Shown here piece after piece: positions 40,901-50,405 of a stretch of 64,000 nt of DNA. Within the stretch, counting starts at the first letter, position 1, and every line of letters starts with the position of its first letter. The translations under genes were made by a program, and so were the position numbers. The stretch comes from Vanilla planifolia (Eukaryota; Streptophyta; Magnoliopsida; Asparagales; Orchidaceae): the NCBI GenBank assembly GCA_023846275.1, contig CM043868.1:13487755-13551754 (forward strand), in the 5' to 3' direction. The notes under the pieces were generated by a model. It ran no database searches. It was given only the letters and a program-made list of their open reading frames with translations, and was not told the DNA's origin.

Positions 40901-43900
40901 ATGATATGCAAATGGTATGAGATTTGGATCGTAAGAAATGCATCGACTATTGCAAACATGAATGTGGACATGGATCGGTATGTGTAACATAGTATCCTTA
41001 ATAACTAATGGGTTCAAGTAGGTTATCTTTTATTCAAATGAATCCAAATTTGAATTTTGTAGAAATGATATTTATAACATGGTTCACATACTATCCATAA
41101 GTTTGTATTAAGGAGGTTATTTTCATATTTCATGGACAATAAAAATATATCAATATTTGAAATAGGATTTTAGTTTGTTTTTTTGAGATCAAGCTAAAGA
41201 CTTTTGGTTGATCAATTTATCTACTTAACTAGGTTTACGATAAATCTTTGATTACTTGGAAAAATATAGTGAATCCATGTTTGTGATAATTAAACCTTCA
41301 AGTCATGACCATGGTTCTAGGGTTTTGATGAAGTTATTTTAATTATGTTCTAAATTTTAGATCATATTTGTGTGAATACCACATAAATGATATATAAATG
41401 AATAATTATAATGGTATATTAAACATAAAGATAAACATTTAATGTCACACAGGACTTAAGATAACATAAAATCTATCCTATGACTCGTATAAACTTCAGA
41501 GATTTTTTTTGTTCTTTCTCGTCATGAGCCAATGGTGAAGTGTTAATCTTCTCCAAGTTATGACAATATCTAATGTTATTTGTCTACTTTGAAAAATTCA
41601 TTAAATAAAGTATTAGATCATTATAGAAAGCATTTAAAGAGTTTGTTATCATCAAAATCAGATGTAGTTATAAAGAGTTTATAGGATTAGACAATTTTTT
41701 TTCATTTTGATGATAACAAACATTTATGTGTGAGGGATGAAACTATAGAATATGAACTCCGTAAGATTGAATAGATTAGCTTTATAAAATCTCTCATATA
41801 GTTATGATTGATGACACTAGTTGATGTCATAAATAATCCTAATAAAAAAATGTTTATAAGAAATATAATTTTATAAGACATCCCAAAATAAAAGACAACC
41901 ATACAAACTATATTCAAGAAAACTGTGAACTAGCTTGAAATCAAAATAAATAAAAGTATTAATATTAAAATAATTAAGGATCATGAATGGATACTAACAA
42001 TTAGGTGTTTAAATCTAATAGCTTTATAGTATTTCTCATAAGGTTATGTTTGATGTTACAAGATGTAACTAATTCTAAAGAGGCATTTACAAGAAAAATG
42101 GCCATATAAGGCATGCAAAATTAAAAGACAACTATATGAACGAACTTCAATGAAATTGTGAATTAACTTTTATTCAAAATGGTTATATGTATAAAGCTTA
42201 AAATAATGAAGGATCAAGGAATGATACTAACAACCATTTCATATGTTGTAGATTGCTAATGACATCAAATCATATTCTTGTCATTAATGAGAAAAGGGGA
42301 TGCGTCATTTGAAAATAAGTTTGTGAGATCATGTCTCCATAACTTTTTAATATGTAGAAAAACCTACAAATGTATTTAGGATCTCAAATGAATTTTGTTC
42401 TAATGTGATAGCAATGTGTGGAACCCGATGGATGTGCGAGTGTAGGTCCATTTGAACTTTTAGAAAACTTTGCAAATTTTGGAGAGACGATGAATTTCTT
42501 AATGGGATAATTAAAAGAAATATGTCATAATCTAAAGAAATAGTTGCATGCATTACTAAGATAATATGAGGACTCGATGCATGCAAAGTGTCCAAGTTAT
42601 GTGCATCAAACTATTAATTAACAAAATTATTCATATAGGTAAAAGGAATGTATATGTGAAGTCTTTTTAACGAAGTTTGCCTTTAAAGACTTGATTGTTT
42701 TTCTAATCACAGCATATGAATCAATTGTTTTTTTCTAATTCAAATTTTTTAGTTTTAAGCATATATGCAATAGTATAAACTCTTGAATATGAATAAAAAA
42801 ATATTAAAATATGCTGCACTTTTGCATTTTGACATGTTGAATGCATTTTAAGAAGAAAATTTTAAATTTTTTTTTTTTTTTTGCTATTTTCATAAATTTA
42901 GGATTGTTGGTTTAAGTGAAATTCTTGAATTTTTAATTCAATTCATATTAGTATGCAAATCAATGAATGATTTCCAAATGGTATATTTGAAATATATTAA
43001 CCTATGCCAAGCTAAGATGGAACCATGCATTTGGCTATTAATGTGTGCATTATTATTTGATTAATGTAATGATTCTAGTAGGAGACTTTGTATCCAAATG
43101 ATACCAAACTTTAATCATATCTTAGGAATGATATTTGTAATATGATTCACATAAATATGGATATTTGTCAAATAGAGTATCCACGATGCCACTGGCTAAT
43201 TTATGAGCCACAAATCCAAACCACTAAAATTCCAATGTAAACTCTATTCATATTCGGACAACAAAGATATATTCAATATTGGAGATGGGGTTCTAACATG
43301 TTTACCTGTGATTTAAGATAAATTCTGGGTTAAATAAGACAAAGTAGATCAAATTTATGTTTGTGATGATTTAAGTCTTTAATTTAAGATTAATGGAGTT
43401 AATCTAATTAACTTCAATGCTAGACCATGCTTATATAAATATCACATAAATGAGTCACAAACTTATAATGATAGGGGTCAACATGTACAAGTTCTTGAAT
43501 GAATAGATAAACATCTTACCTTAACCTTTGCATAAGGCTTAATAAAGATAAAATAGAATTCATCCTAGGACTTTAAGTGGATCTTCAAGATTTCTTTCAT
43601 TCTTTCACATCTTTGAGCCAGAAATGGATCGTGTAAGTGATAGCTCAAATGCTAATCCTCTCTGTACCATGGTGATATCTGGGATCATCTGTCTAATATA
43701 ATGACTTAAAATAGATTTGGTAAAACACTAAAATTATCGAAAAAAACCACTGAAGGGGTTTGTTGTTATCAAAATCAAACCTATCAAGGTGGAATATGTT
43801 CGGTGAACTGTTGGAGTGAAGCAAGATGATATCAGATGTCGTGTCAACGACGTTGAGAGACCATTGGATGTGCTGATTGGTGGAATTGTAGTCACGTAAA

Positions 43901-44390
43901 GTAGATTCTTTTGCATCCAAGCTTTCGCTGCATTTTGTGTTTATGTGGAAGCTTTTGTAACAGTACTTTCCTCTCATCATTGATTATAAGTTCTGTAAAA
44001 TACTTGCAGTTTTCTCATTTCCCTGTTTTATCCTCTCACTCTATAAATTCTACGTTCTTGCATCCTGCATTGAGCAATTTAACCTAGTATTAACTAAATT
44101 CATAATATGAAAATTGCATTGAATTTGGGTTTTGAAAAAAACAGTTCCTCATCTCTTGCAGGTTTCTCTCTAACAAAAACATCGAAACAGAAGTTCCCAA
44201 TAATAGTCTAAGCCAGAATTCTGCAAAAGTTGATCAGCCTAGCAGAATATCATCGCTAGAAACAGAGTTGAAGGAGATGAGAGAACGCTACCTTCACATG
44301 AGCCTGCAGTATGCTGAAGTGGAAGCTCAGCGTGAAGAGTTAGTAATGCAGCTTAAATCTACAAAGAAAGAGAAGAGGTGGTTCTCATGA
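19918..44390 (+). CDS. NT-C2 domain long coiled-coil protein (EEIG1/EHBP1-type; myosin-heavy-chain-like), 8 exons
   Basis: The exons join as 19918-19998, 25019-25210, 25312-25434, 26124-26161, 26253-26412, 30219-33890, 35865-36007 and 44162-44390 (stop TGA), giving 4638 nt and 1545 residues. All phases agree across junctions. Residues 1-145 form an NT-C2 domain: MFRLNRHKS, then VPNGWDKLFVSV, GTCQWTESLSES, GTMLGEVVVNLADH and GTILQVKIQCFNP. Residues about 150-255 are a Ser/Asn-rich linker. Residues about 260-1470 are predicted coiled coil rich in Glu, Lys and Leu. The C-terminal block (ERYLHMSLQYAEVEAQREEL, ending KRWFS) is a family signature. NT-C2 domains bind membranes or small-GTPase machinery in animal relatives; the plant role is poorly defined and a cytoplasmic tether or scaffold is an inference. 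No signal peptide or membrane segment is seen. Oddities are a GC-AG first intron, an exact 24-residue repeat (471-494 and 495-518), and introns up to 8.15 kb. The ATG is chosen by the conserved N-terminus. Confidence 0.93.
19999..25018 (+). other. Intron 1 (5020 bp), GC-AG type
   Basis: The exon ends AAG and the intron starts GCGAGT; it ends TTTTTACAG. The nearby GT at 20002 would put the reading frame into an immediate stop after the only sensible acceptor, whereas the GC donor joins ...FQAFK to VPNGWDK, the expected family sequence. The intron carries an array of diverged 0.6-kb repeats (21470-23960) and otherwise no gene. Confidence 0.82.
21470..23960. repeat. Tandem array of diverged ~0.6-kb units in intron 1
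   Basis: The anchor TTTGATTTAAACTA lies at 21997, 22578 and 23189 (spacings 581 and 611). Each unit then holds a TTAG.CCCAAT block, a CATATAAATT block, CTTTCAATGTGGGAGT-like sequence, CACTTGTATATAAC and CATCAAAGATGCCAATAT-like words. A related unit without the anchor precedes it (about 21470-21996) and a partial one follows (about 23746-23960). No protein is encoded. The origin is unknown to me. Confidence 0.75.
25211..25311 (+). other. Intron 2 (101 bp)
   Basis: GTATGA donor and TTACAG acceptor, phase 0, within the NT-C2 coding region between VVSM and GIGRGTM. Confidence 0.85.
25435..26123 (+). other. Intron 3 (689 bp)
   Basis: GTGATG donor and GACACAG acceptor, phase 0, joining GTILQ to VKIQCFNP. 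It holds nothing recognisable. Confidence 0.85.
26162..26252 (+). other. Intron 4 (91 bp)
   Basis: GTTCAT donor and CTCCAG acceptor, phase 2, splitting an Arg codon (AG/G). The exon before it is only 38 nt. Confidence 0.82.
26413..30218 (+). other. Intron 5 (3806 bp)
   Basis: GTCTGT donor and TTTGCAG acceptor, phase 0. It contains a 194-bp tandem duplication (27281-27670). Short open frames inside it lack protein-like sequence. Confidence 0.85.
27281..27670. repeat. Near-identical 194-bp tandem duplication in intron 5
   Basis: The unit TTGATACAATTCACAGC... is present at 27281-27474 and again at 27475-27670 with very few differences (for example TATTG/TATAG, GATTTTAT/GATTGTAT, and one base near the end). 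The high identity means a recent duplication or an assembly artefact. Confidence 0.95.
31035..31178 (+). repeat. Exact 72-bp in-frame coding duplication
   Basis: GAGGAGGAATGGGCAAGAAA... at 31035-31106 is repeated base for base at 31107-31178. It adds 24 residues (EEEWARKLSAKEEEISKLEE plus KLSK) in the coiled coil. A length of 24 residues is not a whole number of heptads, so it shifts the heptad register. Confidence 0.97.
33891..35864 (+). other. Intron 6 (1974 bp)
   Basis: GTGAGC donor and CCTTGTAG acceptor, phase 0, joining DKDVVE to VESSLLGS. Read-through would add nine codons to a stop at 33918-33920. It contains a 411-bp tandem duplication that begins about 10 nt after the donor. Confidence 0.85.
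33900..34735. repeat. Diverged tandem duplication, period about 411 bp, in intron 6
   Basis: TGATCTCCTAAA lies at 33921 and 34332, and long blocks follow in the same order in both, for example AAATTAGGATGCATA, CTAACTCAGTG.ACATAATG, ATTTACAATAAA-like and GATGATAAATCAAAAGAAT. The copies differ by many substitutions and small gaps, so this is older than the 194-bp duplication. Confidence 0.88.
38935..39655. repeat. Diverged tandem duplication, period about 360 bp, in intron 7
   Basis: Both copies hold a GA-rich block (AGAGAGAG at about 39067-39083 in copy 1), an ATGTG.ATGAT-type word, TATATGTCTTAGAAA or TACGTCTTTGAAA, then ACAA.TTTTGGTTAAGTGATTCA or AATTTTTAGTTAGGTAATTCA, then GATGATATTCAATTTAAAT or GATAATTTTTAATTTGAGT. 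Confidence 0.6.
40740..43790. repeat. Direct repeats of about 0.9-1 kb flanking about 1.1 kb in intron 7
   Basis: About 40740-41670 and 42780-43790 share words in the same order: GA.ATGTTGAATGCATTT, AATGATATTT.TAA.ATG.TTCACATA, CATAAATGA, GATAAACAT, GAGCCA, and the end GTTTGTT.TTATC..AAATCA. This looks like a decayed LTR pair, or a large duplication. The intervening part has no recognisable gag or pol and contains its own smaller duplication. No target-site duplication was found. Confidence 0.6.
41765..42235. repeat. Diverged tandem duplication, period about 240 bp, in intron 7
   Basis: Recurrent words in order are TAGCTTTATA, TCTCATA, GTTATG.TTGATG, ACAAGAAA or ATAAGAAA, AAAAGACAACTATA or AAAAGACAACCATA, and AAGGATCA followed by GATACTAACAA. 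The unit sits between the two larger direct repeats of this intron. Confidence 0.65.
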
Positions 44391-45231
44391 GATTTGTGGG
44401 CACAAGCAGGCATCCTTCTTCCCTGTTCTGCTAAGCTTCCTCCTACTTTTTCCACCATGTGAATATTGATGTATGATTCTTATTTTCCCAGCTCCTTACC
44501 TTCCACATTTTTGTCTCCTTTTCTCATTTGAAAGCAAGGATTTCACCAATTCTTTGGAGTCTTGTTAAGTTAATATGTGAGAGCTATGTGTGCTGCTACA
44601 TTAGCAACCAATGCTTGCTTTTCTTTTCTGCAATCAGAAAGGCATTGTAAATAACACTGACAAAAGTACAATTTAGAGAAGTGTATCGTGTTTGATGCAT
44701 ACTTTGTTATGATTACTTATCTTACAATTGCTTGGTTGTTGAAGAAGACTTGTAATTTTACCAAGAACGTGTATATGTATTGCCCCATATCTATAGAAAT
44801 CTGCTTTAGCCTTTCTTTTAAGCTTGTGCTGTTTTGTATTTACTTAATGTGTTGTCCATGTTTATAAGATTGCAGTGGCGAAGAAATATTGATAAACAAA
44901 TTGTTTTGGCTCAAAGTCTGGCAATTATATAATTGAAATTTATATTAGCTCTTATATATTATATAGTTAATTTTGGAGCCAAACAATAAAAAATAGACAA
45001 ATAGTTGTTCGATTATCTTTTATCCATTTTTTAAATAATGGGTTTTTGTTATTTTTGTTATTATAAATGTTTAGTTTTAGATAAATCTTTTGGAATATAG
45101 AAAATACTTTTTATTGGATTCTCCAAACTTCTTCTCCATAGCATTGCATCATACGAAAAATAAAATAATATCTGTCCAACCACTCATCACCCGAACAAAC
45201 CCAACAACCACCTATTAAAATCTCAGACGAC
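44391..45231. other. Tail-to-tail interval between the coiled-coil gene and the Ole e 1-family gene
   Basis: Only 841 bp separate the two stop codons, so the 3' ends of both transcripts lie here. AATAAA on the minus strand at 45109-45114 is a candidate polyadenylation signal for the Ole e 1 gene. No clear AATAAA close to the plus-strand gene was singled out. Confidence 0.6.
45109..45114 (-). terminator. Candidate poly(A) signal of the Ole e 1-family gene
   Basis: AATAAA on the minus strand, about 120 nt after the stop codon. Motif and distance only. Confidence 0.45.
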
Positions 45232-46016
45232 TCAGTAACCACCCCGCGGCGGCCCGCCACCGCCGGTGCTGGTGTCGGGTTCGTTGCACATGGGAGAGGT
45301 GAAGAAGAAGGGACCCACCGTGTACCTGAGCACTCCCGGGTACACGTGCGATGGCCGCGTCAGCCGCACGCCCTTCCGCCCGCCTCCGAAGTCAGTCATG
45401 ACGCCACAATCGTCGTCCGGCGACGACACCAACCTCACGGCGCAGCCTTTCGGGTCGATCTCCTTCGCCGCCGATGACACTCCGCCGTCGGAGCGGCGGC
45501 TGAGTTCCACCTCCAGATCGAACTCCCCCTTCGCGTCCGTCTCGTCGCTGCCGTAGTAAACCACGTGCCGCCGCGCGTCCATGCATGTCACCGCCACACG
45601 ACTCCCTGCAAAACCCAACTCATATTTGTTTATTTATTTTTTGCAAAAAAATATATCTAATTACAATACAATATTTTAAAAAAATATACGTATAACTAAA
45701 AACACGTTTAGATTTATAAATAAATCGTGAATTTAAAAAATCTTGATTTTTTTTAGATAAAAAGAAATAAAATTCGATAAAAACCGGTATGTGGTCTTCT
45801 AAATACAATTGCAAAAACTCGAGTCTGACCTTTAAGTGGCTTGGCTCCATTGGCCCATTGGGTCCAACCCATGGAGCAGTCCTGGCACATGACCTTCCCG
45901 GTGATGTGCACATTCTTGGAGTCCTTTCTCTTCCACGTGAGCTCGCCGGCAGCGGCGGAGACGAGAAGGGCGAGGGCCAAGAAGAGTAGCATTCCTGCCG
46001 ACGGAGTCCTACCCAT
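45232..46016 (-). CDS. Pollen Ole e 1-like/extensin family secreted protein, 2 exons
   Basis: Exon 1 is 46016 down to 45830 and exon 2 is 45605 down to 45232 (TGA), 561 nt and 186 residues. The 224-bp intron has a GTCAGA donor and a TTTTGCAG acceptor, phase 1, joining KPLK-G-SRVAVTC. Residues 1-24 are a signal peptide (LLFLALALLVS, cleavage probably after AAG). The mature part has the Ole e 1 pattern of six cysteines: C44, C47, C70, C117, C129, C169, with VHITGKVMCQDC and VVYYGSDETDAKGEFDLEV as family motifs. The tail is Gly/Pro-rich. Such proteins are extracellular, and roles in pollen or cell-wall development are known for some members; substrate or partner is unknown. The coding DNA is GC-rich. 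A TATA box lies 78 bp upstream. The start is chosen by the signal peptide; an earlier in-frame Met lies upstream of the TATA box. Confidence 0.92.
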
Positions 46017-46093
46017 GGCCTCACCTTGAAATGAGATGAACATATAAATTGAAGGAGCGATACAGCTTTGTATTATGTTTGGTTCATGTGGCA

Positions 46094-46100
46094 TTTTATA
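46094..46100 (-). promoter_or_regulatory. TATA box of the Ole e 1-family gene
   Basis: TATAAAA on the minus strand, 78-84 bp before the ATG. Transcription about 30 bp downstream would give a leader of roughly 50 nt, a usual arrangement. Confidence 0.65.
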
Positions 46101-49100
46101 GCTGGGAAAAGAGCAGAAGCCGCCGCGCCTCGGCACTGACGTGCGCGCGCGTCCAGATGCGCCGAGCACGTTAAGAAAAAAAATCCTTCTTTTTATAAAA
46201 ATATTGCGGTGAGTTAATATTATAATACTTTTGGGATATACATTTAATGAATTTTAATAATTCTAAGAATTGATACATAATTGATCCAATGAGCACATTA
46301 AGATTATTTAATGATAACAATGAAAATAAATACTACAAATATTTTGTTTACGTAAAATTTAGGTTGATTTAAACAAAAAATTGAGTGGAAGATGAATTCC
46401 CATTAAGACCAAATTAATGGTTCACAAGTCTAAATTTATGATAATTATAATGTAGACTATAGTTTTAATTTATATATTGCATGAGTGATTTGTTATTCAG
46501 ATGCATAAGCAAAATTTTGGAGGTTTTTGTGAAAATAATCCCATTGGATATTTTGATTAATTAATTGAATAATTTGATAGATTTAATTGGACAATCATGT
46601 GTTCATATAATAGTATGAGCATTTTTGTGGGGTTAACTCAATGACATAAAGGATGATGTGAAGCCTATTGATTGTTGTTTGACAATATGATGTTTATTGA
46701 ACCCGTTGTTTTGGTTTCTTATCTTATGATCTATAATTTTGAAGCTAAGATTAGCTCAGTAAGATAGGATCAAATCTTCTTGAGTTTTGTTGATACAATT
46801 GATCATATTATTTGGCTAATTGGATAGACAATTCGATCAATCCATGCAAGCCATAAACAATTTGGCACAACAACTAAATTGAACGAATCATGAAAATTAA
46901 AAGTTTTAATGATCATGTGATTAATAGAAACATAAAAAAGATTTTTGATTAGAACCATGTAACATATCAAATTTCAACATTTTTATGATTTTCAATTGCT
47001 TAATAATGTCAGTTATGTTGAAAAGAGTCAAAAGTCATCAAAGATTAAAGTCTCTTTCCTTAAATCACGAATCTCTATCCTCACTTTATATTTTAATCAT
47101 TTTTATAAGAATTTTATTTTGAAATGTATTTACTATACTCAATTGTATTTTTTTTTATTTTATTTTTGAGTTTGGGTTTCTTTTAGGATCATTTCATATG
47201 TTAGACATCTTATAAAACATATCAAAATTAATTAAAAAAATAAATTATTATAAAATACTAAAATAAATTTATTTTTTGATAAATGTTGTCGAGACAAGTC
47301 TAACAAAGATTATTTCTTCTCATCAAAATTTGACATTGTTATGAATTATTGAATTTAAGAATTTATCAATAAAAAATAAATCAATTAATGTATATTATGT
47401 ATATATTACTAGTATTTACCTTTGGTAGCCCCCTTCAATATCAAGTTTTTGAGAAAGCCCCTTTTTTCTTCTTAGTTTGACCAGCTATCAGAACCATATA
47501 TGCTCTTCATCAACCCACTTGCCATCATTTGGTCATGAGATTGCTATGGAGAAGGAGGCAACATCATCCTCCTATTTGATCAAGATGACACACAAGTTTT
47601 TTTGAAACTTAATCCCTTTCAATCTCTATCAATTGCCACCATTATATTACCATTACTCTCATAGTCATTTTTGTTGTCATCTCACCATCATGGTGGCATC
47701 ATATAGAAGACACTTGTGGGTGGTAATAGAAAAAGAATAGGGCTTACAAAATGAGTAATAAAAGAGGAAGCAAGAAGCACGTTAAAAAAAGAAAAAATAA
47801 ATAAAGGGTTTAAGAGAGAGAAACAAACGAGTAGAAGAAAAGAGTTTTGGTATGCTCTTAAAACTTTAATGTGTTGTAGTTTCATGTATCATTGATATGA
47901 TTGGACAAGTTCCATAATATAACAAGCTTACCACTTATTGTAGGTTGGCTTCTTTGAGGAGAAGGAAGTTGGTGACCTTTCTTGGTACTTTCGAGCATTC
48001 AAATCAAAGAACATGAATGACACAGTAATATTGATAAGTATTTTACATAGTTGTTAGTGTATACAATCTATTATAATATTATTATACTAATAATAAATAG
48101 ACTTCATGGTTGGTAGGTTAAATCATAAGAATTTTTATATAATTATTTTTGTGTATGTGTATATGTATGTATGTATGTGTGTGTGTGTATATATATATAT
48201 ATAATATTGTAATGCTAAATATAATCAAATTACATAATTATTAGTAGACATATTATACTAAAATATTAAATTATAAGTAAAATACATAGTTATTTATGTG
48301 TATATCATATTGTTTGATGTGATGCATACATGTATGACCATATATATGTTCGAAATGAATAATGTAATACATGAATATTATGTGTGTGTGAGATTTATTA
48401 AATTTTATATACATTTTTGTCTAATATCAATTACTTCAAATACTTGTGTGAGAAAATATTATATATCATGTTTTGAACATAAATAGAAATTGTTATCTAC
48501 TTGATGCAAGTTTTACATTATTGCATTGTTGAATTGGCAAGAAAAGACATAATGGCTTGTTAGTCTTGTGAATTTGAAAGATTAAACAATGTTAATCGAG
48601 GTTAATATAATGGCCATTGAGTCATGTGACTAAAAAGATTGAAAATGATATGAAAGCTAAATAAGCGACTAAGGAAAGCTATCAATCAAATTACAAAATG
48701 TGTACAAAAAGAATGCGAAGCTAAGAAATAAGGTTTTTGTTATATCGAATGGATTAAAAAGCATCAATTACCTGACTATCTAGAAAAATGGGGAATAACA
48801 AGAACATAACTCTTTAAGGTTTACTTTATTAATGAAAAACAACACTTATAAGTAATATCATATTAAGAAAATAATTAGTAACTTTAAAATTACATGTAAA
48901 TATTTATATCTTTCTACATTTGTAGCAAATATAGTAAATTATTTCTTAATTTATATGATTAAGGATTTGCATGAAGCATGAATTAAATATTTTATTTTTT
49001 TCGTTTGTGATAGTGGCTTAGCCTATTTTGATACCAAACTTATACTAAGATTTCAAAATAAGGAAGAAAAAGACTAGCAATAAAATATAATCTTAAGGAT

Positions 49101-49323
49101 TAAGAAAATTATACTTAATAACTAGATAATTATAGTTATAGGTTATAAATTTCATATATTATAACTACATAGATATACAATAAACAACTATGTGAGATAT
49201 TATAAAACATAAAATATATGAAAAACATAAAACAATAAATAAGGATTTGAATATGAAATTTCATTCATTGTTAATGGACAAAGGAGAGCTCAATTTATAA
49301 ATTCATCAGATTATAATTCTAGT
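46101..49323. other. Intergenic AT-rich DNA, no gene seen
   Basis: Apart from a short GC-rich patch at 46120-46165 just upstream of the TATA box and a (GT)n/(AT)n microsatellite near 48150-48203, nothing is recognisable. Short open frames are low-complexity. Confidence 0.5.
48150..48203. repeat. Compound (GTAT)n/(GT)n/(AT)n microsatellite
   Basis: TGTGTATGTG, then GTATGTATGT, then GTGTGTGTGT, then TATATATATA in succession. Confidence 0.85.
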
Positions 49324-49398
49324 TCGAGATTGATGAGATTCGAACTCGCAGCTTCCACCTTGATACGATGGTGCGCTAATCGATTAAACTATAATCCC
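49324..49398 (-). pseudogene. Decayed plastid trnD-GUC copy (nuclear plastid DNA relic)
   Basis: On the minus strand the 75 bases run GGGATTATAGTTTAATCGAT, then GCGCACC, GGTGGAAGCTGCGAGTTCGAA, and end ATCTCGA. Against the plastid tRNA-Asp(GUC) gene as I remember it, it aligns over its full length without gaps, with about 18 differences, nearly all C-to-T or G-to-A. That is the usual decay of methylated nuclear DNA of organelle origin. The anticodon arm has changed, so it is not a functional tRNA. The flanks (perhaps 49250-49560) may be plastid spacer, but I cannot prove that by eye. Confidence 0.82.
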
Positions 49399-50054
49399 AA
49401 TCATATGTATGGCATATATATATACATAGTTGTATGATTTAATTTAAATTTAAGAAAAAATTCCATTAAATAGGAAATAATGGATGAGAAAAACTAGAGA
49501 TAAAGAAAGAATTGACTATTTTTATTGATTTATATGGATACGACATTACTTTTTCTAGAAGAAAAATTGGTTATTAAAATGCCTACTTATACATTCAAGT
49601 GAGAACACTTTATGATATAGAAGATTAAGTTATGTTGTTATTCTATCGTTAAGAAAATAGGCAAATCAAAAGTCCTATCAAGCCAAATAAGATTAATTAA
49701 AATAATGAGCCAAAAAAGAAAACAAGTTAAATTTTTTTTAAACTTAAAAATTACTTAACCATTAGTGTACCTTTAAAGATTCAAAAATCTCAAGTTTAGG
49801 AGAAAGAGTCTTAAACTTGTGAAAAAAAAAAAAAAAAAAAGTCTTAAACTTATGATTGATACTATCTTAAAATTTATTAGAGTTAAACTTTATAAAAATA
49901 AAAAATGTGATATCATATGCTTTGTTGAACTGATTTGAAAATTAGAAAGATAAAATAATTTTAATTTAATAAAATTTAAAAATAAATATTTATATGATTA
50001 TCATAAGAAATAGAAAATATGTTATCAATTTATGCATCCTACTTAAAAAACGTG
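49399..50054. other. AT-rich DNA, possible plastid-derived flank, no gene
   Basis: The first 150 bp or so may continue the plastid-derived segment. An A19 run lies at about 49822-49840. Nothing else is recognisable. Confidence 0.4.
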
Positions 50055-50405
50055 TAAGTGTACAAGGAGAAAGCCTTAAATAGGTTGGAGATAAATTGTA
50101 AGAAAAAAACCTCAAGTTGCAACTTTTTTATTAATGAATTTTTTCTTATCTAGGTTAGGGGGAGACGTAGATTTTGTCTGAATCGAACTACCTAAAAATT
50201 TAGTATATCATTTCAACTTTTATTTTTATTTTTTTTAATCATAAAAATTATAAATTAAAATATTTATAAATCAAAATTTTCTATAAATATAAATTTTTTA
50301 TAAAGAATTTTTGAAGAATAAGTACGATTCTAAAATTAATAAAAATATTTTAAAACCTATAATTTAACCTTTCTAGTGAGATTCGTACACTCGTTTTAAC
50401 TTTAT
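50055..50405 (+). repeat. LTR-like repeat, copy 2 (opposite orientation to 2693-4345)
   Basis: The reverse complement matches 2693-2945 and 4155-4290, for example TTTTAAAATATTTTT.TTAATTTTAG, TTGATTTATAAATAT, TTAATTTATAATTTTTATGATTAA, AGTTGCAACTTGAG and TTTTTTCTTACAATTTA.CTCCAACCTA. It lacks the 1.2-kb internal stretch of copy 1. Limits are those of the visible similarity. Confidence 0.75.

Larger units (their letters stand above)
36008..44161 (+). other. Intron 7 (8154 bp)
   Basis: GTAAGTA donor and TCTTGCAG acceptor, phase 2, splitting a Glu codon. It is the largest intron. It holds duplications at 38935-39655 and 41765-42235 and a pair of direct repeats of about 0.9-1 kb (about 40740-41670 and 42780-43790). 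The less AT-rich part at 36.1-38.6 kb may be an old mobile element but no transposase could be recognised. Confidence 0.85.

Noticed and set aside
45753..46169. Longer in-frame start upstream of the Ole e 1 signal peptide
   Set aside because: The extra residues lie upstream of the TATA box and would hide the signal peptide; the Met at 46016 fits the family.
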